A stretch of DNA of 13,248 bases from Aquifex sp964425585 (GTDB lineage: Bacteria; Aquificota; Aquificia; Aquificales; Aquificaceae): assembly GCA_964425585.1 (NCBI GenBank), contig CAYRMG010000034.1:1-13248 (forward strand), read 5' to 3'. Positions 1 through 7,016 of the stretch are shown piece after piece. The position numbers and the translations under genes are program-made. The stretch's first letter is position 1; the number at the start of each line of letters is the position of its first letter. The notes under the pieces are model-generated. The model was not told where the DNA came from and made no database searches. It saw only the letters and a program-made list of their open reading frames with translations.

Positions 1-76
1 CTCCTATCTTCCTCCCGAATATCAGTATCACCAAAAACGCTATGAGAGGTGTGAAAATCACTCCCAGTTCTATCAT
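1..76 (-). CDS. nuoL: NADH-quinone oxidoreductase subunit L, N-terminal fragment (cut by window edge)
   Basis: Only the first 25 codons are present. The ATG at 76 lies 3 bp after the nuoK stop, and the peptide begins MIELGVIFTPLIAFLVILIF, a single hydrophobic helix followed by GRKIG. This pattern (short N-terminus, then a Pro-Leu-Ile helix) fits the first transmembrane segment of NuoL, the large antiporter-like proton-pumping subunit of complex I. The assignment also rests on operon order, because nuoL normally follows nuoK. The upstream sequence GAGGGATTGAAAA offers a GAGGG ribosome-binding site inside the nuoK end. The rest of the gene lies outside the window, so NuoM or another antiporter-like subunit cannot be fully excluded from this fragment. 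Confidence 0.75.
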   Translation of the reverse strand, partial: MIELGVIFTPLIAFLVILIFGRKIG

Positions 77-79
77 TTT

Positions 80-382
80 TCAATCCCTCAACTGAGAGAT
101 TTCATGTGAAGCTTCATAGCCTTTTAGCCTGAATATGGAGACTATAAGACCCAAGCCTACCGCAACTTCCGCAGCGGCAACAGTTAAAACAAAAAAGGCA
201 AAAATCTGCCCGTCCACCTTTCCGAGGGCTTTATCAACCGCAACAAGAGCCAGATTAATACCGTTGAGCATAAGCTCCGTGCTTACTAAAATGGTTATTA
301 AGTTTTTCCTAACTATAACACCCAGAAGGCCTATCAGGAATAAAGCGATGCTTAAGATTATATAAGCCTTGATTATATCCAT
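80..382 (-). CDS. nuoK: NADH-quinone oxidoreductase subunit K
   Basis: Small membrane subunit of the proton-pumping arm of complex I, with three transmembrane helices (about residues 5-24, 28-48 and 60-83). I place the start at the ATG at 382, not at the GTG at 400. It is preceded at 6 nt by GAGGTG (389-394) and gives exactly 100 residues, the usual NuoK length. With this start the two membrane glutamates known to matter for proton transfer fall at E36 (STELMLN) and E72 (AAAEVAVG), the same numbers as in E. coli NuoK. From the 382 start the gene begins 14 bp after the nuoJ stop; from the GTG at 400 it would overlap nuoJ by 4 bp. It is followed after 3 bp by nuoL, so it is almost certainly cotranscribed and translationally linked. 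Confidence 0.95.
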   Translation of the reverse strand: MDIIKAYIILSIALFLIGLLGVIVRKNLITILVSTELMLNGINLALVAVDKALGKVDGQIFAFFVLTVAAAEVAVGLGLIVSIFRLKGYEASHEISQLRD

Positions 383-388
383 ACGCCC

Positions 389-394
389 CACCTC
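389..394 (-). promoter_or_regulatory. Shine-Dalgarno site deciding the nuoK start
   Basis: GAGGTG on the minus strand, 6 nt upstream of the ATG at 382. It favours the 100-residue NuoK over a version beginning at the upstream GTG (400), which would place this motif inside the coding sequence. Confidence 0.7.
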
Positions 395-396
395 AT

Positions 397-885
397 TCAC
401 TCTTCCTTTCTTCCAAGAAGTATAGCACCTATCATGGCAACAAGCAGGATAACGGAAGCAACTTCAAAGGGAAAAAGGTAGCTCGTAAAAAGTATCTTAC
501 CAATCTCTTTTACATTGTCTTTAACAACTCCGACCGGTTCTGCGAGTTTTCCCTTAACAACCATGTAGCTCATAGCAACGAAGAGAATAAGGAGAACGGG
601 AGAAGCGGTTAAAAGTTCCGTCTTGTAGAATCCCTCAAATCTTTTTATCTTTTCCCACGGAATTGTTGTTATAACGAGAACGTAAAATACCACTATGGCA
701 ACCGCGTAAATGATTAGCTGAAGACCTGCGAGCAGTTCCGCTCCCAGGGAAAGGAAAAGCCCGGCCATTGCAAGAAGTGAAGAGAGGAAAAAGAGAATAA
801 CGTGAATCGGACTTTTTACGAATACCACACCCAGTGCGGAAACAATTAACCAGGCTCCCAGAACGGTGAATACTATCCACTCCAC
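397..885 (-). CDS. nuoJ: NADH-quinone oxidoreductase subunit J
   Basis: Membrane subunit of complex I with five hydrophobic segments. From the GTG at 885 the protein has 162 residues, somewhat shorter than E. coli NuoJ. The conserved third-helix block ELLAGLQLIIYAVAIVVFYV lies at about residues 50-69 (E50, Y60). The C-terminal helix ends in VAMIGAILLGRKEE, the typical family ending. I prefer the GTG at 885 over the TTG at 900 because GGGGGA (893-898) sits 7 nt before it and would be coding under the longer version. With this start the gene overlaps the end of nuoI by 13 bp in another frame, which implies translational coupling. The TTG start cannot be excluded. Confidence 0.93.
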   Translation of the reverse strand: MEWIVFTVLGAWLIVSALGVVFVKSPIHVILFFLSSLLAMAGLFLSLGAELLAGLQLIIYAVAIVVFYVLVITTIPWEKIKRFEGFYKTELLTASPVLLILFVAMSYMVVKGKLAEPVGVVKDNVKEIGKILFTSYLFPFEVASVILLVAMIGAILLGRKEE

Positions 886-1478
886 TCTATCTTCCCCCAA
901 AGTTTTTCCCTTTCCTTATCATTAGGCCATATTCTATCGGGCTCATCACCTCTTCTTTGTTTAAAGTCTATGGCAAACCTTTCAAGGTCGTCCATACGGA
1001 GAACCTCATTTCTCCTTGAGTATCCCGCGAGCTCAAAAATGTCGGTCATTGTAAGACAACCGACGGGACAAGCATCAACACACAGACCGCAGAAAAGACA
1101 GTTAAGAAGATTCATATCAAACCTTACAACCTTCTTTTTTCCGTTGGGAAGCTGAACAGCTTCTATCCTGAACAGTGTGGGCATAGGACACGCAGTCTGA
1201 CACATATAACAGGCTACACACCTGCTTTTAGCCTTTTCGTAGGACATAAATTTCTCTATAGCTTTTAAGGAATCGGGTTCCGTTCCGTCCCAAACGTAAT
1301 GTCCGTGTGCTCCTCTGAAACGCTTGGGAGGGGTGAGCTTCTCTTTCGGATACTCTGTGGTTATCGGCCTTCTGAGAAGATTCTTTAAAGTAACCGAAAG
1401 ACCTTTGAGAAAGTCTATGAAAAATATAGCTTCAAGAATGTTAAGGTAATCCTTCCTGTTTAGCCTCTTTATCTTCAT
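873..1478 (-). CDS. nuoI: NADH-quinone oxidoreductase subunit I (2x[4Fe-4S] ferredoxin-type)
   Basis: Peripheral-arm subunit of complex I that carries clusters N6a and N6b and passes electrons to cluster N2 in NuoB. Two ferredoxin motifs are visible. CVACYMCQTACP supplies C87, C90, C93 and C97, and CLFCGLCVDACPVG supplies C127, C130, C133 and C137. An extra cysteine (C141) follows the second motif. The N-terminal amphipathic or hydrophobic region (about 13-35) fits the helix that lies on the membrane in this family. The length of 201 residues is slightly above that of E. coli NuoI, with a charged C-terminal tail (about 160-201). The ATG at 1478 has AGGAGGG just upstream, overlapping the nuoH stop region; the gap to nuoH is 12 bp. 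Confidence 0.97.
   Translation of the reverse strand: MKIKRLNRKDYLNILEAIFFIDFLKGLSVTLKNLLRRPITTEYPKEKLTPPKRFRGAHGHYVWDGTEPDSLKAIEKFMSYEKAKSRCVACYMCQTACPMPTLFRIEAVQLPNGKKKVVRFDMNLLNCLFCGLCVDACPVGCLTMTDIFELAGYSRRNEVLRMDDLERFAIDFKQRRGDEPDRIWPNDKEREKLWGKIEWSG
893..898 (-). promoter_or_regulatory. Shine-Dalgarno site deciding the nuoJ start
   Basis: GGGGGA on the minus strand, 7 nt before the GTG at 885 and lying within the nuoI coding sequence. It supports the shorter NuoJ beginning VEWIVFT over the TTG start at 900. Confidence 0.55.
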
Positions 1479-1490
1479 AACATCCCTCCT

Positions 1491-2501
1491 TTAAAAAGCG
1501 TAAACAAAAACCGCAGTAATTATTACGTTGAGAATAGCTATAGGAAGCAATATCTTCCACGCTATTTCCGTAACGTCTTTAGCTTGAAATCTCGGAAGTG
1601 TCCAGTGAAGCCAAAGGGTAAAGAATACAAGGGCAAATGTTTTAAATACAAACCAGAAATACGGAGATAGGGGACCAAGAATCTGGGGACCGTCCCATCC
1701 GCCGAAGAAGAGAACAACCGCTATGGCGGAAAGTGCTATTACGTTTATATACCACTCCGCAAGGGGGAAGGCACCGAACTTCATCCCACCGTATTCAACG
1801 TTATAACCCGTAACGAGCTCCGCTTCCGCCTCTTGTATATCAAAGGGAACCCTACCGCTCTCCGCTAGCATACAGTAAAGGTAAAGTATAAAAGCAACCG
1901 GCTGGTAAACGATAAACCAAACACCTTTTTGTATTTGTGCCTCAACTATACCCACGGTGCTGAGCGTTCCCGCAAGGAGTATAACACCCAAGACGGAAAA
2001 ACCGAGAACAACCTCATAGGCTATAACAACCGCAGCCTTTCTGAGAGAACCTATGAAGGCATACTTTGAGTTGGAAGCCCATCCCGAGAATATGGTTCCG
2101 TAAACGGATAGAGAACCGAAGGCAAAGGCAAGAAGCAAAGCTATATTTACATCCGCTATTATAGGCTCAACGTAAGTGTTACCTATCCTGAAGCCCGGCC
2201 CCCAGGGAACCACCGCGAGGAGAAGTATTGAAGGAACGAGAGCCATTATAATGGCCATGTAGTAAACGGGTTTGTCCGCTCCCCGTGGAATAATTGTCTC
2301 TTTTGTTGCGAGCTTTATAGCATCCGCTATGGGTTGGAGAAGACCGAAAGGTCCGACCACCGTAGGCCCGAGCCTGTTCTGTATGTGTCCCGCAAGTTTT
2401 CTCTCAAACCACGTCAGATAAGCCCCCACACCTAAGGCTATCAGGAAAACGGTAAGAACTTTTAGAAACATAAGAGCAATAGAAAGGATATATCCTTCCA
2501 T
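1491..2501 (-). CDS. nuoH: NADH-quinone oxidoreductase subunit H
   Basis: Membrane subunit at the junction of the two arms of complex I. It forms part of the quinone-binding chamber and the first link to the proton channels. The 336-residue protein has about eight transmembrane helices. Family hallmarks include YLTWFERKLAGHIQNRLGP (about 28-46), the LLQPIADAIKL block (54-64), and the acidic loop with RVPFD (217-221) followed by EAEAELVTGYNVEYGGMKF (224-242). The ATG at 2501 is preceded by AGGAGGG and follows nuoCD after 9 bp. nuoE, nuoF and nuoG, which lie between nuoCD and nuoH in many bacteria, are absent here. Confidence 0.98.
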   Translation of the reverse strand: MEGYILSIALMFLKVLTVFLIALGVGAYLTWFERKLAGHIQNRLGPTVVGPFGLLQPIADAIKLATKETIIPRGADKPVYYMAIIMALVPSILLLAVVPWGPGFRIGNTYVEPIIADVNIALLLAFAFGSLSVYGTIFSGWASNSKYAFIGSLRKAAVVIAYEVVLGFSVLGVILLAGTLSTVGIVEAQIQKGVWFIVYQPVAFILYLYCMLAESGRVPFDIQEAEAELVTGYNVEYGGMKFGAFPLAEWYINVIALSAIAVVLFFGGWDGPQILGPLSPYFWFVFKTFALVFFTLWLHWTLPRFQAKDVTEIAWKILLPIAILNVIITAVFVYAF

Positions 2502-2510
2502 ACCGCCCTC

Positions 2511-4271
2511 CTAACGGTCCGTTTCACCTACAACGGGGTCAAGGCTTCCCAAAAGTGCTATGGCGTCCGCTATTGTCCTTCCCTGTATGAGCTTCGGGAA
2601 TATTGATAGATTATAAAGTGCCCCCGAGCGTATCCTGAGCCTGTAGGGATTCCCTCCTCCCTTTGAGTAAATATAAAATCCGAGTTCACCCCTCGGGTTC
2701 TCGCCGCTGAAGTAAACTTCACCCGGAGGTGCGTTTTCCCCGTGAACAACTACCCTGAAGGACTTTACCATGCTCTCAAGGTCGTGGAAAACGTCCTCCT
2801 TCGGAGGAATAACCGCGGGATGTTCTTTGTTGAGATAAGGGGCATCCTTTGGTAATTTTTCAAGCTTTTTGACGCATTGCTCTATTATCCTTACGCTCTG
2901 CGCCATTTCTTCCATTCTCACGAGATACCTGTCGTATACGTCCCCCACTTCCCCGACCGGTATGTCAAAGTCAACCTCATCGTAGGCCGCATAAGGCTGG
3001 AGTTTTCTGAGGTCATAGGGAACACCCGAGCCCCTTGCTACGGGTCCCGATAGTCCGTATTTATGCACGTCATCTCTCGTAATAATTCCCACTTCCTTAG
3101 TTCTTCTCAACCATATTCTGTTCCTTGTAAGTAGTGTATGATACTCTTTTAACCTTTGAGGGAAGTCTTTTATAAAATGCTTTACAACATCAAGGGTTCC
3201 CTCCGCAAGGTCATAGTGAACACCGCCTATTCTGAGAAAGCAGGAGGTAAGTCTGTATCCCGCATTCCCCTCTATTATGTCCATTATCTTTTCTCTTTCC
3301 CTGAAGGCATAAAGGAATACGGTAAGGGCTCCGAGGTCAAGGGCTCCCGTTCCGAGCCAAAGAAGGTGGGAGTTAATCCTTTGGAGTTCCGCAAACATAG
3401 TTCTTATATATCTTGCCTTTTCGGGAACTTCTACTCCGAGGAGTCTCTCAACAGCCTCAACGTATGCAAGCTCATTGCATATGGCGGATATATAATCCAT
3501 TCTGTCGGTGTAGGGTATGAACTGGAAGTAATGGAGATTTTCTGCAAGCTTTTCCATGCCCCTGTGAAGCTGTCCGAGTATCACATCACTTTGGACGACC
3601 TTTTCACCTTCCAGGTCAAATAAAAACCATATGGTTCCGTGGGTTCCGGGGTGAAGGGGACCCCAGTTAAGAACCAGTTCCGCTTTTTTCTTAAGCCTTG
3701 CCTTTTCGGTTCTCTCAAGGTCTTCAAGGGTTGGTAATTTTGTATGAACAAGCTCAAAGTCGTGGGAAGGAGGGTCCGTCCTTCCGTGCATAACTTCCGT
3801 AAGAGAAGGGAGCTCAACCTCCGGAATACCCTGAAGGGGGAAGTCCTTCCTGAGGGGAAAGTGCTCGTATCCCTCCCACATAAACATTCTTCTCAGGTTA
3901 TCGTGTCCCTCAAAGACGACACCGAACATATCGTAGGCTTCTCTTTCCGCCCATTTTGCCCCGGGCCAGAGGTCTTCTACTGTAGGGAGTTTCCCGTTCT
4001 CCGCCCAGCACTTTACTATTACCCTTTCGTTTTCCTCGGGATTGTAAAGGATATAAATACCCTGGAAACGCTTCGGGTGTTCGGGAAAATCTATACAGGT
4101 AAGGTCAACAAAGTGAAGAAATCTTTCTTTATCCCTTAGGTATTTAAGGAGGTCTTTGAGAGTGTTGTAATCGGTTTCAAAACCCCTTGTGTGTTCGGTT
4201 TCTATGAGCTTAACCCTTTCTTTGAACTCCTGCCTTACCCTCTCTACACTTGCGGTGTTAATCCATTTCAT
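2511..4271 (-). CDS. nuoCD: NADH-quinone oxidoreductase fused subunit C/D
   Basis: One reading frame of 586 residues joins NuoC (about 1-150) and NuoD (about 197-586), with a linker (about 150-196) rich in Glu, Lys and Arg. The NuoC signature EREAYDMFGVVFEGH is at 109-123 and FPLRKDFP at 138-145. NuoD shows WGPLHPGTHG at 203-212, the quinone-site loop with H207 and H211, then QLHRGMEKLAEN, and ends with GSLDPVVGETDR, the usual C-terminus. NuoD, with NuoB, forms the quinone-reduction site near cluster N2. The start at 4271 has a GTGAGG motif upstream and a 9 bp gap from nuoB. The same kind of fusion is known from E. coli and relatives; here no stop or frameshift interrupts the frame. Confidence 0.97.
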   Translation of the reverse strand: MKWINTASVERVRQEFKERVKLIETEHTRGFETDYNTLKDLLKYLRDKERFLHFVDLTCIDFPEHPKRFQGIYILYNPEENERVIVKCWAENGKLPTVEDLWPGAKWAEREAYDMFGVVFEGHDNLRRMFMWEGYEHFPLRKDFPLQGIPEVELPSLTEVMHGRTDPPSHDFELVHTKLPTLEDLERTEKARLKKKAELVLNWGPLHPGTHGTIWFLFDLEGEKVVQSDVILGQLHRGMEKLAENLHYFQFIPYTDRMDYISAICNELAYVEAVERLLGVEVPEKARYIRTMFAELQRINSHLLWLGTGALDLGALTVFLYAFREREKIMDIIEGNAGYRLTSCFLRIGGVHYDLAEGTLDVVKHFIKDFPQRLKEYHTLLTRNRIWLRRTKEVGIITRDDVHKYGLSGPVARGSGVPYDLRKLQPYAAYDEVDFDIPVGEVGDVYDRYLVRMEEMAQSVRIIEQCVKKLEKLPKDAPYLNKEHPAVIPPKEDVFHDLESMVKSFRVVVHGENAPPGEVYFSGENPRGELGFYIYSKGGGNPYRLRIRSGALYNLSIFPKLIQGRTIADAIALLGSLDPVVGETDR

Positions 4272-4280
4272 AATCCGGCC

Positions 4281-4820
4281 TCACACCTTAAGCTCTCTGG
4301 GAACAAATATACCCTCTTTCTCTATTTCCCTGTTGAAGTCCGCAAAGAGCTTATCATACTTCGTTATACCCTGTTCTTTTATCTTCTTCTGAAGCTGGAG
4401 TATTCCGTATATAAGTCCCTGAGGTGTAGGGGGACATCCAGGTATGTAAACGTCAACGGGTATGATACGGTCAACACCCTGCAGGGTTGAGTATGTAGGG
4501 AATGGTCCTCCTGCGGAAGCGCATCCTCCCATGGATATACACCATTTTGGGTCCGGCATTTGGTCCCATATGAGCTTTAGCATCGGAGCAACTTTATTAA
4601 CAACCGTTCCCGCAACTATGAGAACATCCGCCTGTCTGGGAGAAGCTCTGAATATAACACCGAGCCTGTCAAGGTCAAAACGGGACGCGGCGGTGTGCAT
4701 CATTTCTATAGCACAACAAGCCAAACCTATGGTGACAGGCCAAAGGGCATTCCTCCTTCCCCACCTGAGAATCTCCTCTACCGTTGTAGTCACAAATCCG
4801 TTAGAATTTATAGCAACCAT
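4281..4820 (-). CDS. nuoB: NADH-quinone oxidoreductase subunit B (cluster N2)
   Basis: Carries the terminal [4Fe-4S] cluster N2 that reduces quinone. All four ligands can be read: the tandem pair C35-C36 in GLACCAIEMM, C100 in SMGGCASAGG and C129 in YIPGCPPTP. The length of 179 residues is normal, and the residues after about 145 form a charged helical tail. The ATG at 4820 has AGGAGGT upstream (in the 12 bp after the nuoA stop). It is the second gene of the operon, 9 bp before nuoCD. Confidence 0.98.
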   Translation of the reverse strand: MVAINSNGFVTTTVEEILRWGRRNALWPVTIGLACCAIEMMHTAASRFDLDRLGVIFRASPRQADVLIVAGTVVNKVAPMLKLIWDQMPDPKWCISMGGCASAGGPFPTYSTLQGVDRIIPVDVYIPGCPPTPQGLIYGILQLQKKIKEQGITKYDKLFADFNREIEKEGIFVPRELKV

Positions 4821-4832
4821 GGCACTTACCTC

Positions 4833-5189
4833 CTACATCTCCCAGTTTAATGCACCTTTACGCCAGGCGTATATAAAACCTAATGTAAGTATACCCACAA
4901 ATACAATGACTTCTATTAAACCGTAAATCCCTATATCCCTGAACACCACCGCCCACGGGAAAAGGTAAGCGGCTTCTATGTCAAAGAGTATTAAGAGGAG
5001 TCCGAGAAGATAATAACCTTGTTTGAAGGTTCCTCTGGCCTCCTTATCGTATAGGGGAACACCGCACTCGTAAGGGTAATCCTCAAGAGGGTCCCGTTTC
5101 CTAATACCGAGTATATCGTTTACAACCGCCTGTCCCAAAGCTATTGCGAGGGCTACGATAAAAGCAATACCGAGAGCGATATACTCCAT
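4833..5189 (-). CDS. nuoA: NADH-quinone oxidoreductase subunit A
   Basis: First gene of the operon. It encodes a 118-residue membrane subunit of complex I with three transmembrane helices (about 4-24, 58-79 and 88-108). Family marks are YECG (40-43) in the loop after helix 1, and FDIEAAYLFPWA (69-80) with the acidic pair D70 and E72 inside helix 2. The protein is shorter than E. coli NuoA at both ends, which is common. The ATG at 5189 is preceded by GGAGGGAACGC, a good ribosome-binding site, and a promoter lies 30-60 bp upstream. Confidence 0.97.
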   Translation of the reverse strand: MEYIALGIAFIVALAIALGQAVVNDILGIRKRDPLEDYPYECGVPLYDKEARGTFKQGYYLLGLLLILFDIEAAYLFPWAVVFRDIGIYGLIEVIVFVGILTLGFIYAWRKGALNWEM

Positions 5190-5219
5190 GCGTTCCCTCC
5201 GAAGAAAAAGGTATCTAAA

Positions 5220-5248
5220 GATATACCAGCGTTTTAATTTTCTGTCAA
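5220..5248 (-). promoter_or_regulatory. Sigma-70-type promoter of the nuo operon
   Basis: On the minus strand, a perfect -35 TTGACA (5243-5248) is followed after exactly 17 bp by TATATC (5220-5225). A TGG immediately upstream supplies the TGn of an extended -10. The predicted start is near 5212, leaving a leader of about 20-25 nt that holds the GGAGGG site of nuoA. The -35 lies about where the -35 of the divergent gene would be, so the two promoters share DNA. Confidence 0.75.
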
Positions 5249-5262
5249 CTTTATCACTCGGT

Positions 5263-5268
5263 TATAAT
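5263..5268 (+). promoter_or_regulatory. Consensus -10 element of the unknown gene at 5277
   Basis: TATAAT on the plus strand, ending 8 nt before the ATG at 5277. No good -35 is seen at the right distance (TTCTGT at 5240-5245 is poor) and no Shine-Dalgarno sequence lies between. If used, transcription would begin at or within a few bases of the start codon. Confidence 0.55.
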
Positions 5269-5276
5269 CAATAAGC

Positions 5277-6452
5277 ATGAATATGTATACAGACGGAGAA
5301 AGAATTTTCTTAGCAAAGGATTACAGGGTGGAGGGATTTAGTAAAAAAGCCCTCCTTGAAAACGGTGAGAAAAAGGTAGTGTGGCAATCCGCTAAACTTT
5401 CGGAAACACCCGTTCTTCTTACTAACACCCGTTTTTACCTTTTCGGAGCGGGGAAAACCTATCTTACGAGAATGAACAGAAAAACGGGAGAGACCCAAGA
5501 GATAGACGTTGAGAAAGAGATAATAGACCTTACATCGGACCTGAGGGATGTTTACTTCATAACCCACGAAGGTATATATAAGCTTGATGCTGAAAGGTTT
5601 GAAAAGGCGAAGATAGAGAGGCTTCCCGTATCGGATATGCTTGAAAAGCCTTTGAGAACCCTTGACATAATAGGGGATTACCTTTACGTGGGTGCGGGAA
5701 ACTGGCTTTACAAGATTAAAAAAAGCGGGGGAAAGGAAGGGGAAAAAGCCCTTGTTGATATAAGGAAAGTTCTTGCGGATTACGAGGGACCAGTTGCGAT
5801 TACGGAGGACAAGGTTCTTTATCTCACGGACGATATGGAAGTTCTCTCCAATGGATTCTTTGAGGGCGAATTTATAAAAGGGGAACACGGGGCATACCAT
5901 ACTTACATCCTTACATCAACCCACTTTAGCGTATTCGGAAGGACAGGTGAGAGGATAGCTCACGTTGAGTATCAGCATTACGCTACATTCACCGAAGGTT
6001 TAAATCACATTTACTACTACGATGAGAAGGAAGGAGACCTTACATACGCTTTCAAGAGAGATTTATTGGGGGACGACTTTATAAACATAGACCTGGTTGA
6101 CACCCTTGCTCTGGTATTTGCAAGTCTTATCGCGGTTGAAGAAGCGGGAAACAGGGTAAGGCTGAAGGAAAAGAGGGGCTTCATAGACGTTAATGTAAAC
6201 CATAAACATATTGATATGGAAAAGGTATTCCTCAAGCTTTCAAAATACTTCCCCGAAGTGTTCTACCTTTACAAGAACCCCGGCTATTACGATGAGATAG
6301 ATAACTTCGCCGAAAGATTTGAGCTGTTTATAAAGGAGGGCGATGAGATAAGGTTAAATAATGCTCTCCTTGAGCGATTCTCCCAAATAAGGAAAGATTT
6401 CAATACATTTAAGGAGAATATAGTGAGGGATATCCTGTCCCTTGCCCCCTGA
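5277..6452 (+). CDS. Uncharacterised protein, propeller-like N-terminal part and helical C-terminal part
   Basis: I do not recognise a named family for this 391-residue protein. It has no signal peptide and no transmembrane helix, so it is probably cytoplasmic. Residues about 45-260 show a recurring pattern of two adjacent hydrophobic strands and a turn: VLLTNTRFYLFG at 47, DVYFITHEGIYKLD at 91, DYLYVGAGNWLYKIKKSGG at 134, KVLYLTDDMEVL at 179, and NHIYYYDEKEGDLTYAF at 243. This resembles blades of a beta-propeller of the PQQ/WD type, but the spacing is irregular. Residues about 265-391 are mainly helical and charged. It starts at ATG 5277 (an in-frame ATG also at 5283). The gene diverges from nuoA and converges on hslV with a 2 bp gap. 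Its function is unknown; a scaffold or sensor role is only a guess. Confidence 0.85.
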   Translation: MNMYTDGERIFLAKDYRVEGFSKKALLENGEKKVVWQSAKLSETPVLLTNTRFYLFGAGKTYLTRMNRKTGETQEIDVEKEIIDLTSDLRDVYFITHEGIYKLDAERFEKAKIERLPVSDMLEKPLRTLDIIGDYLYVGAGNWLYKIKKSGGKEGEKALVDIRKVLADYEGPVAITEDKVLYLTDDMEVLSNGFFEGEFIKGEHGAYHTYILTSTHFSVFGRTGERIAHVEYQHYATFTEGLNHIYYYDEKEGDLTYAFKRDLLGDDFINIDLVDTLALVFASLIAVEEAGNRVRLKEKRGFIDVNVNHKHIDMEKVFLKLSKYFPEVFYLYKNPGYYDEIDNFAERFELFIKEGDEIRLNNALLERFSQIRKDFNTFKENIVRDILSLAP

Positions 6453-6454
6453 TT

Positions 6455-6985
6455 CTAAAGCTCTTCTATTGTGAAGTTATCGTTTGTGTAGATACATATC
6501 TCGGAAGCTATCTTCAGGGCTTTCTCCACTATTTCCCTCGCTTCCATATCGGTATTCCTGTAGAGTGCCAAGGCTGCAGCCTTTGCGTAATTTCCTCCCG
6601 AGCCTATTGCGAGGACGGGTTCATCGGGTTCTATTACATCCCCGTTTCCCGATATTAGGAGCATCCTTTCCCTGTCCGCGGCAAGAAGAAGAGCTTCAAG
6701 CCTTCTGAGGTATTTATCCATTCTCCACTCCTTTGCAAGCTCAACGGAAGCCTTTATAAGGTTTCCCCTGAATTCCTCAAGCTTCGCCTCCAGCCTTTCC
6801 ATCAAAGCAAGCCCGTCCGCGGCGCTCCCGGCAAATCCGACGAGAACCTGATTCTTATACAGCTTCCTTATCTTTCTTGCACTGTGTTTTAAAATCGCAT
6901 CACCGAAGGTAACCTGACCGTCCCCGCCCATAACGGTTTTTCCGTTTTTTCTTACCGCAAGTATAGTCGTAGCTTTCTTCTCCAT
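6455..6985 (-). CDS. hslV: ATP-dependent protease subunit HslV (ClpQ)
   Basis: Proteolytic subunit of the HslUV complex, a cytoplasmic threonine protease related to the proteasome beta subunit. The 176-residue protein starts MEKKATTILAVRKNG. The catalytic Thr is T6, and D22 and K38 fall exactly at proteasome positions Asp17 and Lys33 when T6 is counted as Thr1. Other hallmarks are GGDGQVTFG (20-28), VGFAGSAADG, IGSGGNYA and the C-terminal YTNDNFTIEEL. Reaching T6 requires removal of five residues, more than the initiator Met alone. hslU is not in this window. No Shine-Dalgarno sequence precedes the ATG; a TAGAAT hexamer lies 8 nt before it. Confidence 0.97.
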   Translation of the reverse strand: MEKKATTILAVRKNGKTVMGGDGQVTFGDAILKHSARKIRKLYKNQVLVGFAGSAADGLALMERLEAKLEEFRGNLIKASVELAKEWRMDKYLRRLEALLLAADRERMLLISGNGDVIEPDEPVLAIGSGGNYAKAAALALYRNTDMEAREIVEKALKIASEICIYTNDNFTIEEL

Positions 6986-7016
6986 AAGCTTAAATTCTAT
7001 TTAAAATATTTATCCC
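6986..7016. promoter_or_regulatory. 31 bp divergent intergenic region of hslV and panC with back-to-back -10-like hexamers
   Basis: This AT-rich spacer holds TAGAAT on the minus strand (6994-6999, 8 nt before hslV) and TAAAAT on the plus strand (7002-7007, 9 nt before panC). Any -35 elements would have to lie inside the opposite coding sequence (about 7017-7022 for hslV and 6979-6984 for panC), and neither place matches TTGACA well. There is no Shine-Dalgarno sequence for either gene, so leaderless starts are likely. Confidence 0.5.

Noticed and set aside
383..400. Longer NuoK starting at GTG 400
   Set aside because: It would give 106 residues and shift E36 and E72 off the family positions. 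The ATG at 382 has a better-spaced ribosome-binding site.
886..900. Longer NuoJ starting at TTG 900
   Set aside because: TTG is the weaker start and the GGGGGA motif is well placed for the GTG at 885. Not fully excluded.
3156..3623. 155-codon open frame on the plus strand within nuoCD
   Set aside because: It lies wholly antisense to the strongly conserved NuoD region and shows no family features. Its openness follows from the codon bias of the other strand.
4462..4926. 154-codon plus-strand frame across nuoB and nuoA
   Set aside because: It covers two certain genes on the other strand and has no recognisable motif.
5310..5900. 196-codon open frame on the minus strand opposite the unknown gene
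   Set aside because: The composition is typical of a shadow (rich in Phe, Tyr, Val, Lys), with no ribosome-binding site. The plus-strand frame is longer, fits the promoter and shows patterned hydrophobic strands.
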